DNA of 64,000 bases, from assembly GCA_004194705.1 (NCBI GenBank), contig SADC01000396.1, forward strand, positions 23,403-87,402, read 5' to 3'. A model generated the notes under the pieces. That model ran no database searches and had not been told where the DNA came from. It was given only the letters and a program-made list of their open reading frames with translations. A program made the translations under genes and the position numbers. The DNA is from Ditylenchus dipsaci (Eukaryota > Nematoda > Chromadorea > Rhabditida > Anguinidae). Below, in pieces: positions 44,501-55,815 of this stretch; the stretch's first letter is position 1; each line of letters begins with the position of its first letter.

Positions 44501-46700
44501 AGTCCTGGATCTAAAACCTACTCATGATTCTGCATACATCCCCAGGTAGGAAAGGGCCCACACGACAAGATGAGACCAAACAAAATCATCATTTTAGACG
44601 TTATTAACCAAAAAAGTTTTTCAACAAAGTCTTATTTCAGGTTGAGTCGACCAGTGAAAACAGATTTCAAAAAAGGCCTGAAATGCTATAAGCAAAAAAC
44701 CATCAAACTTTATTGGAAACCCTGTACAATCGGATGGCCACAACTAATAACTAGTTTAAATGCTCAAAACCAGTGCTACAAAAACAATACCTCCCTAGTT
44801 TTAGATTCTATGGTGAATTGAGTTACCGTATAACCTCTAATAGACGGGCATGCCCTTCTATTTTTCAACCCCTAAAAAATCGAAAAAAAATATTTTGATT
44901 TTGAGATTTTTGGGTACTCGAAAAAATCTAAAAAGCGGAATCAACTAAGATCGAGGTGATCAAGAAAACGCGAAAAACAGATTTGCAAAAAAAATTTTTG
45001 AGCTGAGATATAGGTCCTTGAGGGTGCCCGTCTATTAGAGGGTGCCCGTCTAATAGAGGTTATACGGTAACTGTTTGCACGATACTGAGGTGTTAAAACT
45101 ACAATATGGACCAACAAAACCACTGAAAACCAAAAATTTTGGCCTGTTTCCAACCTCGAATGGGAAGGTCAAGGCTAGACCCATCCAGCCCAAGAAATTT
45201 TAGACCCCATTTTTTACATTTTTTTCACACGAAATGTAAAAAAACTCACCCTCAAGCAGTCATCAGCAGAATAATAGTAGACATTTTGCAACCTCTTTTC
45301 AATAGTACCCAAGTCCATTGGCCTTTTGATGACTTTGTGGTAGTCCTTAAATTTGTTGGTGTAAGTTGGTGCCAAATAGGTTGCATTGAAAATGCCTACT
45401 GGAATGTTGAGCTTGATGGCATCCACTGGCTTAAGAAAAGGCATGCGTGTTTGTGGTTTCTCGCAGGTTTGAGCACTTCCTTGGCGATGAAGTCTAGTTG
45501 ATTTGTGTGCCTTGTCGGTTTGCCGACTGGAGGAATAACCTGTAAATTTGGAAGCTACAGGAATATTCACCACATTAGTAACCATCACCATATTAGATGG
45601 CCAACTACCGTATTTTCTTTAATAATGACCCCGGGGTCATTATTTTTCAACCCCTCAAAATCCCGAAATTGTCAATCAAAAATGGCCTTAACTCTGAAAT
45701 CCTAGTCAAAAATAAGGGGGGGGGTCATTATTAGAGAAAATTTAGAAATTCAAAATGTTTGCGGTGTATGAGAGGAAAGCACCGCATAAGACCCCTTAAT
45801 TTTGACCCCCTTGATTCAAAAGCATTTTTGCATTGTATTTTCAATCCACTTTTTGGAGACTTCTGCTAAGCAAGTTACTACTGATTTTTTTAGCTCATTT
45901 CAATGACTAGGAATTCATCGGTAAGTTGCCTAAAGGAAGTCTCCAACAAGTGATTCGAAAACACAGTGCCCAGAACACGATTTTGAACAAGAGGGCGCGA
46001 GGAATACTCGAAGGTTTTTATAGTACTTGCGTAACCAGAGTTCTATATAGATCAGCAATGGCTCCAAAGCCAAAAACTGCAAAAGCCAAAACTTTGGGAG
46101 CCGTTTGCTTCGAAGCACTGGGGAACCACAATTATAGCTTTATATTTACAATTATGTTTACAATTATATTTACAATTTCATGCGTGACCCATAAAAAGTT
46201 TTGGAAATTTTCGACCGAAATTGCGTGCATATAGACAGTGGATAAATTTTTTTAGAGAATCTAATATTTCCTGAGTGGTCAAAAAAACAAACATACCCGT
46301 GGTTGTACCATTCCGTTACACTTTCCTAGAAATTAGCTAATTTAGATGGATGTCCAGGTAATAGGTCAAAAAGCCTTACCTGCGGAGGAGTTTCCAACCA
46401 CTGACACTATCCCGAGAAGCGGGCACAGAGTCGGTGGTTGCATTGGCTTGGCCATCTTCCTGTGGTCCGTTGCCATTACCCGTTTCCTCGTTGTTTGAGC
46501 CCTCCGACATGGCATCCACATCGGCGAGGAAGAACCAGGCAAAGAGTGGCCACCAGTCTCCGAACTATTCAAGGAACCACCTTTGGCTGAGCCATTTTTG
46601 TCTCGGAAGTTTTCTTGGAAGTTTCGGCAGATTCCTCTTTCTTCGTCTTCCCCTCGCTTGAGCCCCCCGAATATACTGGTTTCGAATTGGTCGACAGCAT
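29523..46700 (-). CDS. BET family double-bromodomain protein (BRD2/3/4 type)
   Basis: Exons (- strand): 46700-46380, 45539-45400, 45345-45250, 42651-42529 or 42503-42384, 41636-41412, 39639-39494, 39439-39340, 37291-37110, 37053-36824, 36256-35946, 35888-35764, 35434-35330, 35264-35220, 35160-34769, 34721-34658, 33827-33735, 33661-33515, 32081-31858, 30874-30600, 30544-30396, 29606-29523; about 1,190 residues. Bromodomain 1 starts [20 protein letters not shown] and includes [19 protein letters not shown]. The nuclear motif [13 protein letters not shown] precedes bromodomain 2 ([45 protein letters not shown] with the acetyl-lysine Asn). NET, a Ser-rich stretch ([20 protein letters not shown]), and the end [17 protein letters not shown] follow. 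BET proteins read acetylated histones and recruit transcription machinery. Frame is kept only if single bases are restored in exons 1 (three), 2, 5, 9, 18, 19 and 20; both WPF shelves are among the affected sites. TTTTCAG ends two bases before the ATG. Introns host many transposons. Confidence 0.94.
31107..31581. mobile_element. hAT-like element of TTTAGTACTA words in a BET intron
   Basis: GTTATATC is duplicated exactly at 31099-31106 and 31582-31589. The ends are CAGGGTGGGATTTGGATACT and, inverted, CCAGGGTTACGATTTGAGTA. Both halves are arrays of TAGTACTA-like palindromic words around an AT-rich centre (31330-31440). It sits within the remains of a pogo-like element (right part 31620-31769, ending ATATCGACTGTA). 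Confidence 0.85.
32755..32955 (-). repeat. Two tRNA-derived SINE pieces in a BET intron
   Basis: On the - strand: 32955-32870 has GGCTCTGGTGGATCAGTGG (A box) and GCAGGTTCGATCTCCCATCG (B box), then GTGCAAGTGCC. A second B box (GCAGGTTCGATCCTTTGTCC) lies at 32790-32765. They are too degenerate for functional tRNAs. Confidence 0.6.
33913..34430. mobile_element. pogo-like element with nested foldback in a BET intron
   Basis: TACAGTTGAGTCTGGATGTA at the left. Near the right, GGGAACAAACTTGAGG and CATATCGAAACTC are degraded family text. Bases 34013-34280 form a foldback (ATAAAATTATTTATGTGATT with its inverse, poly-G against poly-C ends). Confidence 0.6.
37690..37875. repeat. CACTCTCACTCT / AGAGTGAGAGTG word array
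   Basis: CTCACTCTC words on the left half and GAGAGTGAG words on the right half make an imperfect palindrome centred near 37790. It lies in the 2.0-kb BET intron between 39340 and 37291. Confidence 0.65.
37896..37968 (-). repeat. tRNA-like SINE
   Basis: On the - strand: GGGGTTGGTGTAGTGCCTTA (A box) and GTCGCTGGTTCGAATCGATT (B box). No closed acceptor stem, so I call it SINE and not tRNA. Confidence 0.5.
38050..38745. repeat. CCGTA-family half element and AATTTGAATCACTG word array
   Basis: 38050-38236 has the family palindrome (CATTTTGTAGCCAGTGAGAT) and the right end GGAAATACGGTA. From 38250 to 38745, TTTGAATCACTGCTAATTTG words appear direct on the left and inverted on the right, around TTGATTCTCGACACGAAATC and its complement. 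No target duplication was read. Confidence 0.55.
39052..39200. mobile_element. CCGTA-family MITE of GGGGCCTTATTAGAAG words
   Basis: CCGTATATCTTCTAATAAAA at the left and TTATTAGAAGATACACGGTA at the right. GTGGGGCCTTATTAGAAG repeats three times in the right half. Confidence 0.7.
40000..40270. repeat. CCAGTTTGCCAGT-word array
   Basis: Degenerate CAGTGCCAGTTTGCCA and ACTGGCAC words in both orientations; related words form the ends of the insertion in 40384-41031. Confidence 0.6.
40384..41031. mobile_element. CCGTA-family palindrome interrupted by an AACTGGCA-family foldback
   Basis: TACCGTATTTTCTCTATTAA and TTAATAGAGAAAATACGGTA are exact inverted ends at TA. The insert at about 40449-40853 has ends with A(A/T)CTGGCATCCATTTCAAC and the inverse, flanked by CATTGCC on both sides (40442-40448 and about 40849-40856). 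The host palindrome is continuous outside it (40860-40985). Confidence 0.75.
41929..42347. mobile_element. Degraded pogo-like element in a BET intron
   Basis: TACAGTTAATTCCCGAATC at the left. At the right the family text GTTTCGGACTCAGTTGGGGG, GAACTTGAGG and AGACTTAACTGTA. Its right end is 36 bases from alternative exon b. Confidence 0.6.
42384..42651 (-). other. Tandem alternative exons for the second half of BET bromodomain 1
   Basis: Exon a (42651-42529, 41 codons) reads [20 protein letters not shown]... to NKMNKIPAN. Exon b (42503-42384, 40 codons) reads [20 protein letters not shown]... to KLKNKPEK. Both are phase 0 at each end, both start with Asp after the LR of the previous exon, and both keep the acetyl-lysine-contacting Asn (FLFN / YRFN). 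They are separated by just 25 bases, GTGAGTTTAAAATTT then TTAATTTTAG. Confidence 0.85.
43000..44823. other. BET intron 3 interior, possible unrecognised nested sequence
   Basis: Frames on + (42931-43254, 43658-43891, 44570-44821) and - (44130-44408) are open but show no family motif, and their splice links cannot be established. GGTCGACTCAGCCTGAAATG at 44155 and the inverted TTTCAGGTTGAGTCGACC at 44637 mark an inverted repeat, so part of this is an element. I do not call a gene. Confidence 0.3.
44824..45069. mobile_element. CCGTATAACC-family element, TA-flanked
   Basis: TACCGTATAACCTCTAATAG and CTATTAGAGGTTATACGGTA are exact inverted ends. ACGGGCATGCCC is near the left, and GGGTGCCCGTCTATTAGAG words sit at the right. 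The interior matches 60940-61075 in opposite orientation. Confidence 0.85.
45606..45990. mobile_element. CCGTATTTTC-family element and adjacent palindrome
   Basis: TACCGTATTTTCTTTAATAA with GACCCCGGGGTC at 45608 and GTCATTATTAGAGAAAAT at 45725 are its ends. Next to it, 45840-45990 is a palindrome with the CCACTTTTTGGAGACTTC family arm text. Confidence 0.6.
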
Positions 46701-48263
46701 ATCTGAAAATTTCGATGTGGAGTTAAAACGTATGGTTAATTATCTGTATATGGAAACCCCAACATATAATAGGCGTACAGACGGCCCTCTATAATTACAC
46801 ACCACCCAAAGGGGTGACTGGCCTAAGGTGCCTAATAACCAATGGTCAATTTTACTTGATTAGATTAAAATATTTTTTCACTGGGGCAGGTATTGGTGAG
46901 CCGAAATATCTAGGGTGAACTGTATCTCGAGATTTTTGCATGGAGTCTAGTTCATAAAATAGCTGGTAGCTAAAACCGTCAAGTAATAATTGATATTTCA
47001 TAATTTCCTTAGCTAATTTAGTACAATTTTTGGTGTAAGCAGGAGTCTCGTAAAAACCGCCTCCACTCGCCCGGCGGTTTTTTTACGAAAGGTGTATACC
47101 ATACCGAGAGCCATGGCTCTAAATATATACAACACTAATAAACGGAGTAAGCTCGTCAGCACGAAACACTAACAACAACACACAAACATAATTAAAAACG
47201 ATGACAAATCCCAGACCCATGACTTATCATATCAATTGTATGACTCATAGATAAGATGCTGTTTTTGGTGTATTTTACTTGATTTTAGTTGTTAAGCATG
47301 CTCTAACTATCCATACAATAGTGATAAAGCCAAATTAACGATCTTAATTAACTATGAATATGCACAACCTAGATGTTTTGTTCAACACGGTCTATATATA
47401 TTATTCCCGAGAATTGCTATGAATTATTTTGACGTCATGGTGTTTTGCAATTTTAACAGTTTCTACCTGCACTTACAAAGCGTGCTTTGCTCAAGCACAC
47501 AAAATCCGTGTGGATGAGTCATGCGAAGAAGCTTGTAAAGTGGAAAAAACACGAAAACTTCTGCAAACAAAGTCGATAACGCATCTCCAATCGTTTCCCA
47601 CAGTTTTACTATGCTCTGATTGGCTGGTTAGTGTGATGCTCAACACAGCCAATGGCTTCGCTTTTAGATGTCCATTCCAAATGTGTTTCGCAACGAAAAG
47701 CGTCTACAGTACTTGCTGGAAAACGCGCATAAAAACCAAAGGCGCAATTTCAAACAGAAATATTTTGGCCAACGAAATTGTCTTTTCGAAATTTGTTGGT
47801 TGATAATATCGGTTTGAGGGTTTATATCAAAGTTCCACGAGGTTAGAAAGTCCTCTATTACTTGTTTGGCATGAGATTGGTTGACATGAGAGCTCTCGCA
47901 AAATTTGCAGATGAGAGATTTCTGAAAAATTTAGAATGAAAAAATTGAACTTTACGTGAAAAAAGTGTGTAAATATCAAGGACGAGTTCCTAGCACTGCT
48001 TATAGAAACACTGGGTGGTTTTTCAGGATTGAGAATCTCAATTTGAGATGAGCTTGGAATTAGATAAATTAAAAATTTTTAGTTTGAGATGAGTCTGAGA
48101 TGAGATAATCTGCCGATTTTTCGCTTGCCGTGGCGATGCGTTAAAATTGTTATGAGATGAGGTAGCTACGGGATTTTCGACAAATACCTCAAAAATTTTG
48201 ATTCCTTATCCATTCTGGCCATCAGAAAATACTACAGACTATTACATATATTTACTCTTTGCA
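46701..48263. promoter_or_regulatory. Divergent upstream region of BET and RUVBL2
   Basis: About 1.56 kb separates the two starts. TTTTCAG at 46709-46703 (- strand) and TTTGCAG at 48258-48264 (+ strand) are candidate spliced-leader acceptors. The interval holds a small hairpin (47046-47095, AAAACCGCC / GGCGGTTTTTT), GAGATGAG words at 48050-48160, and no convincing gene. The open frame at 47429-47803 has no ATG start. Confidence 0.45.
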
Positions 48264-48270
48264 GACGAAA

Positions 48271-50521
<2,251 letters not shown>

Positions 50522-50588
50522 AAGCTTTTGTGTTTCCATAATCGAATTCCTTCACCACGTTGTTATTTGTTGTTATTGTAGGTGCAGA

Positions 50589-50594
50589 AATAAA
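50589..50594 (+). terminator. Polyadenylation signal of RUVBL2
   Basis: AATAAA, 68 bases after the stop codon. Confidence 0.6.
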
Positions 50595-50604
50595 ATCTTT
50601 GGGT

Positions 50605-50775
50605 AGCCTTTAAGTGGGACATGACGATTCGTCCCAGGTCAATTCATCCCCAGGGACGATTCGTATCCTGGGATAATTCATCTCCTGAGACAATTCATCC
50701 CTGGGACAATTTATCTCCTGAGACAATTCATCCCCTGGGACAATTCGTCTCCTGAGACAATTCATCCCCAGGAAA
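50605..50775. repeat. Array of CCTGGGACAATTCATCTCC words
   Basis: About ten degenerate units alternating CAATTCATCCCCTGGGA and CAATTCATCTCCTGAGA. No inverted partner is in the window, so this is probably one end of a lost or truncated element. Confidence 0.65.
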
Positions 50776-51025
50776 TTTAACCCAGAAGAATGATAAAAAG
50801 GTTTTTTCAATTTTATTTGACCCGAACGGAATATTTTGAAGCGAAAACTTTTTCTCCCGTTTTATTCAACCCCAGTTCTAAAGTACTTTCGTACTCCATG
50901 AGGGATGGTGCAGATAGTAGTATGGAGGTCGTAGCACCAATAAAGTGGTACTCAGGTGGTAGTACCAAGGCATTGGCCGGCTATAGGTGTTCGTTAAAAT
51001 TGCGACTCGCTACAAATTGTGACTC

Positions 51026-51741
51026 GGGTACGTGTCATTTCACCGCCTGTATCCTTTCACCGCGGTCATTTCACCGTCGGGTCATTTCATCGCATGTATC
51101 CTTTCACCGTCGGGTCATTTCACCGTCTGTATCATTTACCGTCCGTATTATTTCACCGTCTATATCGTATTTCAGCTGTTGAAAACTGTCTTCATTAAAC
51201 GAACGTTTGAAGGCAAAATCGGGTCCGTGACAATTGACCCTCTGGACAATTGACTCGGGCCGATTGACCCCCGTGCTTTTTGACTATGGTCATCTTCAAT
51301 CTGTTCATTTTTTTAAGTCCGATTTTGTATTTATTTATATTTTCTGAGTTTTTTATTTGAACATCGATATTTACTAAAATATAAAAGTTAAGCAATCTGA
51401 CCACAATCTGACCACTTTCCCTCAAAATTTTGACTTTTCTAGATTTTCTACCTGCCTGCCTTCGGCAGGCAACCTAATTCATTAGGAAGCCCTTTGTGGG
51501 TACATGGTCCGGGATAAGGCTAACTCTTTATATACGAGCTCTATTTTAGCATCCATCAGATTGTAAATTTTATATTAATAGTGAAAACACGGAAAAATGA
51601 ATAAATACAAAATCGGACTTAAAAAATGAACAGATACAGGCGGTGAAATGATCCAGGCGGTGAAATGACCCGGCGGTGAAATGATACAGGCGGTGAAGTG
51701 ATACGGGCGGTGAATGACCCGGCGGTGAATGTCCGTGTCCC
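51026..51741. mobile_element. Mutator-like element of TTTCACCG words, 9-bp target duplication
   Basis: TTGTGACTC is duplicated exactly at 51017-51025 and 51742-51750. The ends are GGGTACGTGTCATTTCACCG and, inverted, GGGACACGGACATTCACCGC. Arrays of CGTCGGGTCATTTCACCG and CTGTATCCTTTCACCG run at 51036-51170, inverted at 51635-51735. Inside is CTGCCTGCCTTCGGCAGGCA, a TTCG-loop hairpin (51451-51470). The left flank is itself a piece of the CGACTCGCTACA family. Confidence 0.88.
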
Positions 51742-51834
51742 TTGTGACTCAGTACAGTTTTGTATTTTTTAATTCTATTTTGACTGTTTATTGCATGTTC
51801 TTTTAACTTTTTAACTTAGGCCTTAGGCTTATGG

Positions 51835-51975
51835 GCTGTACACAATGGATCCGTATCCGTGTCCGCTTCCGTGTCCGTAAACGCGGGCCGTAAAACGGTC
51901 CGTGTATTTCCACACAATGGGCCGTATCCGCGTCCATAAAACGGTCCGTGTGCGGCCCGTTTTACGGACCACATC
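51835..51975. repeat. CCGTATCCGTGTCCG-word array
   Basis: CCGTGTCCG, GTAAAACGGTCCGTG and ACACAATGGNCCGTATCCG units repeated in both orientations; probably another word-type element, boundaries unclear. Confidence 0.55.
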
Positions 51976-52166
51976 ACGAATAGTTCATTTTTGACCTGTT
52001 TTTCCCTAAAATCGAGATTTGTAAAATTATAGAATACATTGTTATGCGTAAACCAACAAAAAAGTGCTTTTAAATTATAAGCCCTACTGAATGGTAGCAA
52101 ATGAAAAAGTCCAATTGGTCCGTGACATAAAATGCCGAGATGCCTTAGCGACTATTGGCTCTGAAC

Positions 52167-52577
52167 CAGGGCTGCATCGGATATGAAAAAATACCGGATC
52201 GGATATCAAAAAGTGCCGGATATCGGATATCGGATTTCGGATATTTTCAAAATTTTCTCGTAACACTTTATTTGCACTTTGCTATGTTCCGTTCCTTTCA
52301 AAAAATGCATCCATTTTGTTCGTTAAGCATCTGAAAGCCATAAATGTAAGCTTGGAAGAACAAGACAATAAAATGCAGGAGAAATCGTGTAAAAATGACC
52401 GCAAAGAATTCGTTTTCACCTATTTTAAAAATAAATTCAAAAAATATTCAAAAGTTTTTTTTTTTCAAAATAGCTCTCTTTATCCGATTTTATCCGAAAA
52501 TCGGTCATTTTTTCGGATATCGGATGTCAAAAAGTGCGGATATCGGATGTCGGATATGGGATTCCGATGCAGCCCTG
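52167..52577. mobile_element. hAT-like element of CGGATATCGGAT words, exact 8-bp target duplication
   Basis: CTCTGAAC at 52159-52166 and 52578-52585. The ends are CAGGGCTGCATCGGATAT and its complement. GGATATCGGAT palindromic words are at both ends (52185-52250, 52500-52560). Confidence 0.9.
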
Positions 52578-52585
52578 CTCTGAAC

Positions 52586-53261
52586 CTAATGAAGAAGTAC
52601 GGTAGGCGTAAGCCTAAAACCCGGTGCCTAGTGTCCGTCTCGGTAGCAAGAACATTAAAACATTTAGGGTGCGTTTTTTTTGCCCCCTCACTCGGTAATG
52701 CTATTATTTTTTTTTAATTTTTGAAAATCATTTAGCTAAGATTCAGGCTGCAAAATAAAGTACTGATCAAGTCACTGTGGGTTTGAAAACGACAATTAGG
52801 CGGATGCGGCATTGGCCGGAGTAACTCAGATGTCATAACCCAAAATCGCGTATCATCAAGTTTTGGACCGTTTTAAGCCGAGAAACATGATAGAAGAAAT
52901 GATTTAGGGGTGCTCGATTATTTTTGACCAAAAAATGTTGACCTAAAATCGAGTTTTTGCCTCAGGTTACCAAGGTAAACCACCCTAGAAGGTATCTGGT
53001 GACCATAATCAGGAAGAAATTTGTATATAGTTTTGTTTATTGAGGACTACCGCATGAAGAAAACCTGGTATGCAGACTCCTTTTTTCCCAGCTCTAGTGA
53101 CCAAACGAAGAAGAACACTCTTATGTAATAAAAAAATAAGGTATCCAGCTCCCCTCCAGTACTATTCCTGTTTCCTAGATTTGCGGTGAAATTTTTTGTT
53201 GGCCGAAAATGTAAAAGCACTCGTTTAAACATGTTTTTTATTGTTGCAAAGGCTAAAAACG
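52586..53261. other. Intergenic stretch, no gene seen
   Basis: No coding region supported. The text near 53040-53110 is faintly like 25320-25380 and may be an element scrap. Confidence 0.3.
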
Positions 53262-53598
53262 CTCTTATGCCTAGTTCACAATGGTGGACTGCAGTCGCCA
53301 CCCTCAGTCCGGACTTACAATCCGCAGTGAGCGACGCACAATAGGAATGTTAGAGTGCGGACTTACAATCCGCACTGAGTGAGGATTGTTTTTCATTTGA
53401 AGTGAGGATTGTTTTTCATTTGAAGTGAGGATTGTTTTTCATTTGAAGTGAGGATTGTTGTTCATTTTGGATAGGATGTCTTTTCAAAGACTATATTTTT
53501 TGATCCAATTAAGATTTAGCCATCGAATTTGTGACATCCATATTTTTTTCTGTACTCTCACTTCATTCCTCTTACGTTTCTAGTGCGATTTTAGAACA

Positions 53599-54375
53599 AT
53601 GCAAACAAAGCAGGAAATGAAAAGAGGATCTAATGATGATCTAGCAACGCGAAATTCCGCCATCATTCAGAAAGTTCGAGAAAATGTATGCCTCTACGAC
53701 CTTTCTCACGACGACTACAAAAATAACGTCAAGAATCAAATTTGTGGACTTCGATTGCTCTAAACCTTGGATTATCTGGTCAAAATTGCCCCATTTACTA
53801 TAACTTTTAATTTCTCCTACGAAGAGCTTCGTTATCAGCTAGCCAGGCATACTCGACATGGTTTAATGAATGTGGAGGATCCGTTTGATTTGCCGGAGGT
53901 TTACAAGCTTACACGTTCAAAGCTGAGGTGAGCTTGCATGTATTGTGTGTATCTTTTATCGTTTGTTTTTCAGATGCGAGCTTTTTTCGGATCCAAAAAC
54001 TGGCGTCGCGCTATTTAGCTCTGACAATAGTCTCCGTACTGCTGCATCGTGCAAGTATCTGGCTGTAGATGCTACATTCGAAGTCTGCTCTAAAAGCTTA
54101 ACTTGACCATACACGGCTTGGTTAGTTATATTTTACTTGCTTTTTTCATTATCTAACTAATTTTTTTCAGTATTCCGGGAAAAAAGCTGGTGAGTGGATT
54201 TCATTGGCCTTCGCTTTGATGGAGAAGAAAGAAGCAGCTAACTATGAAATGATCTTCAATGCTATCAAGGAACAATGGAATCGACTAGCGGTTTGGACTG
54301 TTTTCGCCTGATGCTCATGGATTTTGAAGATTCTGTGGTGAAAGCAACAGCTGCAGCGTTGGGGATAGAGGTTAG
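53599..54375 (+). pseudogene. MULE transposase with N-terminal MADF-like domain, decayed
   Basis: ATG at 53599 follows GATTTTAG|AACA. Residues about 22-55 (SAIIQKVRENVCLYDLSHDD YKNNVKNQIC) fit a MADF/Myb-SANT-like DNA-binding start. After a stop the frame gives NVEDPFDLPEVYKLTRSKL, then across an intron (53928-53972) ELFSDPKTGVALFSSDNSLR, CKYLAVDATFEVCSK, then YSGKKAGEWISLAFALMEKK, NYEMIFNAIKEQWNRLAV and, one frame over, LMDFEDSVVKATAAALGIE. DATF and DFE are the first two catalytic acidic motifs of the MULE transposase; the third is not seen. Stops and frame changes make this copy inactive unless they are consensus errors. Confidence 0.72.
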
Positions 54376-54575
54376 ATAGAGCGTGCAAAAACTGAGGTTA
54401 TTTCAGATTATATAATACTGCCTCTGCTGATTTATTATGCCTTATTCAGGGAGTATTCTGATTTTATGGCCGGTAGATAGGTAATCAAAATGGCGCCGCT
54501 AGGATGGTCAGATATAACTCGGAGGTATGAAAATGACCTATCGTTCGTCGAATTGACAATTTAATTTTTTTTAAG

Positions 54576-54732
54576 GTCTTTCAAAACAAAAAGTGGAAGC
54601 AATTGTGGAATTTTCGCCTGCGCTTTCGCCGAGCACATCACCAGGCATGCCTCAATCACCTTCGACCAAGAAGATATGAAAGGTTATCGAAAGAAAATTC
54701 TCAAACAAATTCATGGAGGATACTTATCTTGA
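54576..54732 (+). pseudogene. C-terminal exon of an Ulp1/SENP-type cysteine protease (C48)
   Basis: The exon, after TTTTTTTTAAG, reads SGSNCGIFACAFAEHITRHA then SITFDQEDMKGYRKKILKQI and ends GGYLS. GSNCG[IM]FAC..A..IT.....I.F.Q..M..[YF]RK is the catalytic-cysteine box and tail of the family. The usual Gln six residues before the Cys is Thr in this frame. The His and Asp parts of the triad should lie upstream (54376-54575), where I see only scraps. Ulp1 proteases cleave SUMO precursors and conjugates; Ulp1 domains are known in some plant MULE groups. Here it shares strand and TIRs with a transposase. Confidence 0.7.
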
Positions 54733-54769
54733 ATTTTTAGTTTGCAGTTGTCATTGTTTAGTTAATAAA

Positions 54770-55394
54770 GCATGACATTAACGAAAAATATTGGCTGAAA
54801 AGTAGGAACAGCGGTTAACGACTGAAAGTTTAAAAAAATATCTAGACCAAGTCTGGAACACTTCTTTTCACTAAAAAGAGAAAGATAGATAAAAAACGTT
54901 TCTAGGTGGTGTGGGATAATTTGGGATTGTTGGGGTGGTTTAGGGTTATTTGGGTGGTTTAAAAAGGTTCGGGTGTTTAACTCGTTTACAAAATTTAATG
55001 GTCTCTCAGTGCGAAACAAACTATTTTATTCATCCAAAATCATGTGCTGAAAACGGCTTGTTGAGACCAAAATGCTATTTCGACTAACCAGAATCTCAAT
55101 ACCTCAGACTGGTACCCACTCCAAAGAGTTCGACCCCAAATGTTAGAGAATTATTCTCAATTAGCATAAAATCAATTCTATTTGGCCAAAAATGGTTCCC
55201 TAAGTACGTTAGGAAAGATAAAAAAAAGTTAGTTTTCTCTTGTCAAATTTTCAGGCTGTACTCATGTTGTCCAGCTGGACAAATTGACTCGTGAACCTAC
55301 ATGTTACCTACATGTAAATTTTGGACATTTTTTCTCATTTTTAAAGAAATCAACATTGCAATAGAACATAATGATCGAAAAAAAATTCTACATA
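54770..55394. other. Interior of the MULE between protease exon and right TIR
   Basis: No further coding sequence recognised; a GGTTTAGGGTTATTTGGG-like stretch lies near 54920-54970. Confidence 0.35.
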
Positions 55395-55815
55395 CACAAT
55401 TCACACTTTACATCCTGAGTGTGGATTGTAAGTGTGGATTGTAAGTGAGGATTGTAATCTTTTTTGCAATTTTTGATCGCAAAATTATTATGCGATCCTT
55501 AATGTTTTGGTACCAAAATGTTGCTCTGGAACTTAGCTTCATTTTGGTTATAAGAGCAATACAGAAACTAATAAAAAAAATAAAATAAACACCGTGAATA
55601 GTTTTGGATGAGAGTGGCGACTGCAGTCCGCACTCAAATTGTAACAATCCACAGTCGCCACCCGGACTGCAGTCTTCATTGTGAACACACAACAGTCCAC
55701 AGTCCTCACTGCGGACTGCAATCCTGAGTGGCGACTGTGGATTGTTGTGTGTTCAATGGAGGACTGCAGTCCTGGGTGGCGACTGCAGTCCTCCATTGTG
55801 AACAACGCATTAGAT

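Larger units (their letters stand above)
53262..55815. mobile_element. Mutator-like element with transposase and Ulp1-type protease remains
   Basis: The ends ATGCCTAGTTCACAATGG and, inverted, ATGCGTTGTTCACAATGG lead into arrays of GACTGCAGTCGCCACC, CGGACTTACAATCCGCAC and GTGAGGATTGT words (53268-53460; 55395-55803). Between them on the + strand are transposase exons (53599 onward) and an Ulp1-like exon (54576-54732) followed by AATAAA at 54764. I could not find a target duplication, so the outer limits are approximate. Confidence 0.7.

Noticed and set aside
42931..44821. Nested genes in BET intron 3 suggested by several open frames
   Set aside because: No family motifs, no consistent splice chain, and part of the interval is an inverted repeat.
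45926..46234. Open frame with [14 protein letters not shown], histone-H1-like at first sight
   Set aside because: Only a short Lys/Ala run; the frame starts within a CCGTA-family palindrome and ends in low-complexity repeats.
47429..47803. 124-codon open frame with a signal-peptide-like start upstream of RUVBL2
   Set aside because: It starts with TTG, has no ATG in a sensible place, no splice support and no recognisable domain.
53262..55815. AACGC on both sides as target duplication of the MULE-Ulp1 element
   Set aside because: The match is only five bases and is not symmetric relative to the inverted ends, so no duplication is claimed.
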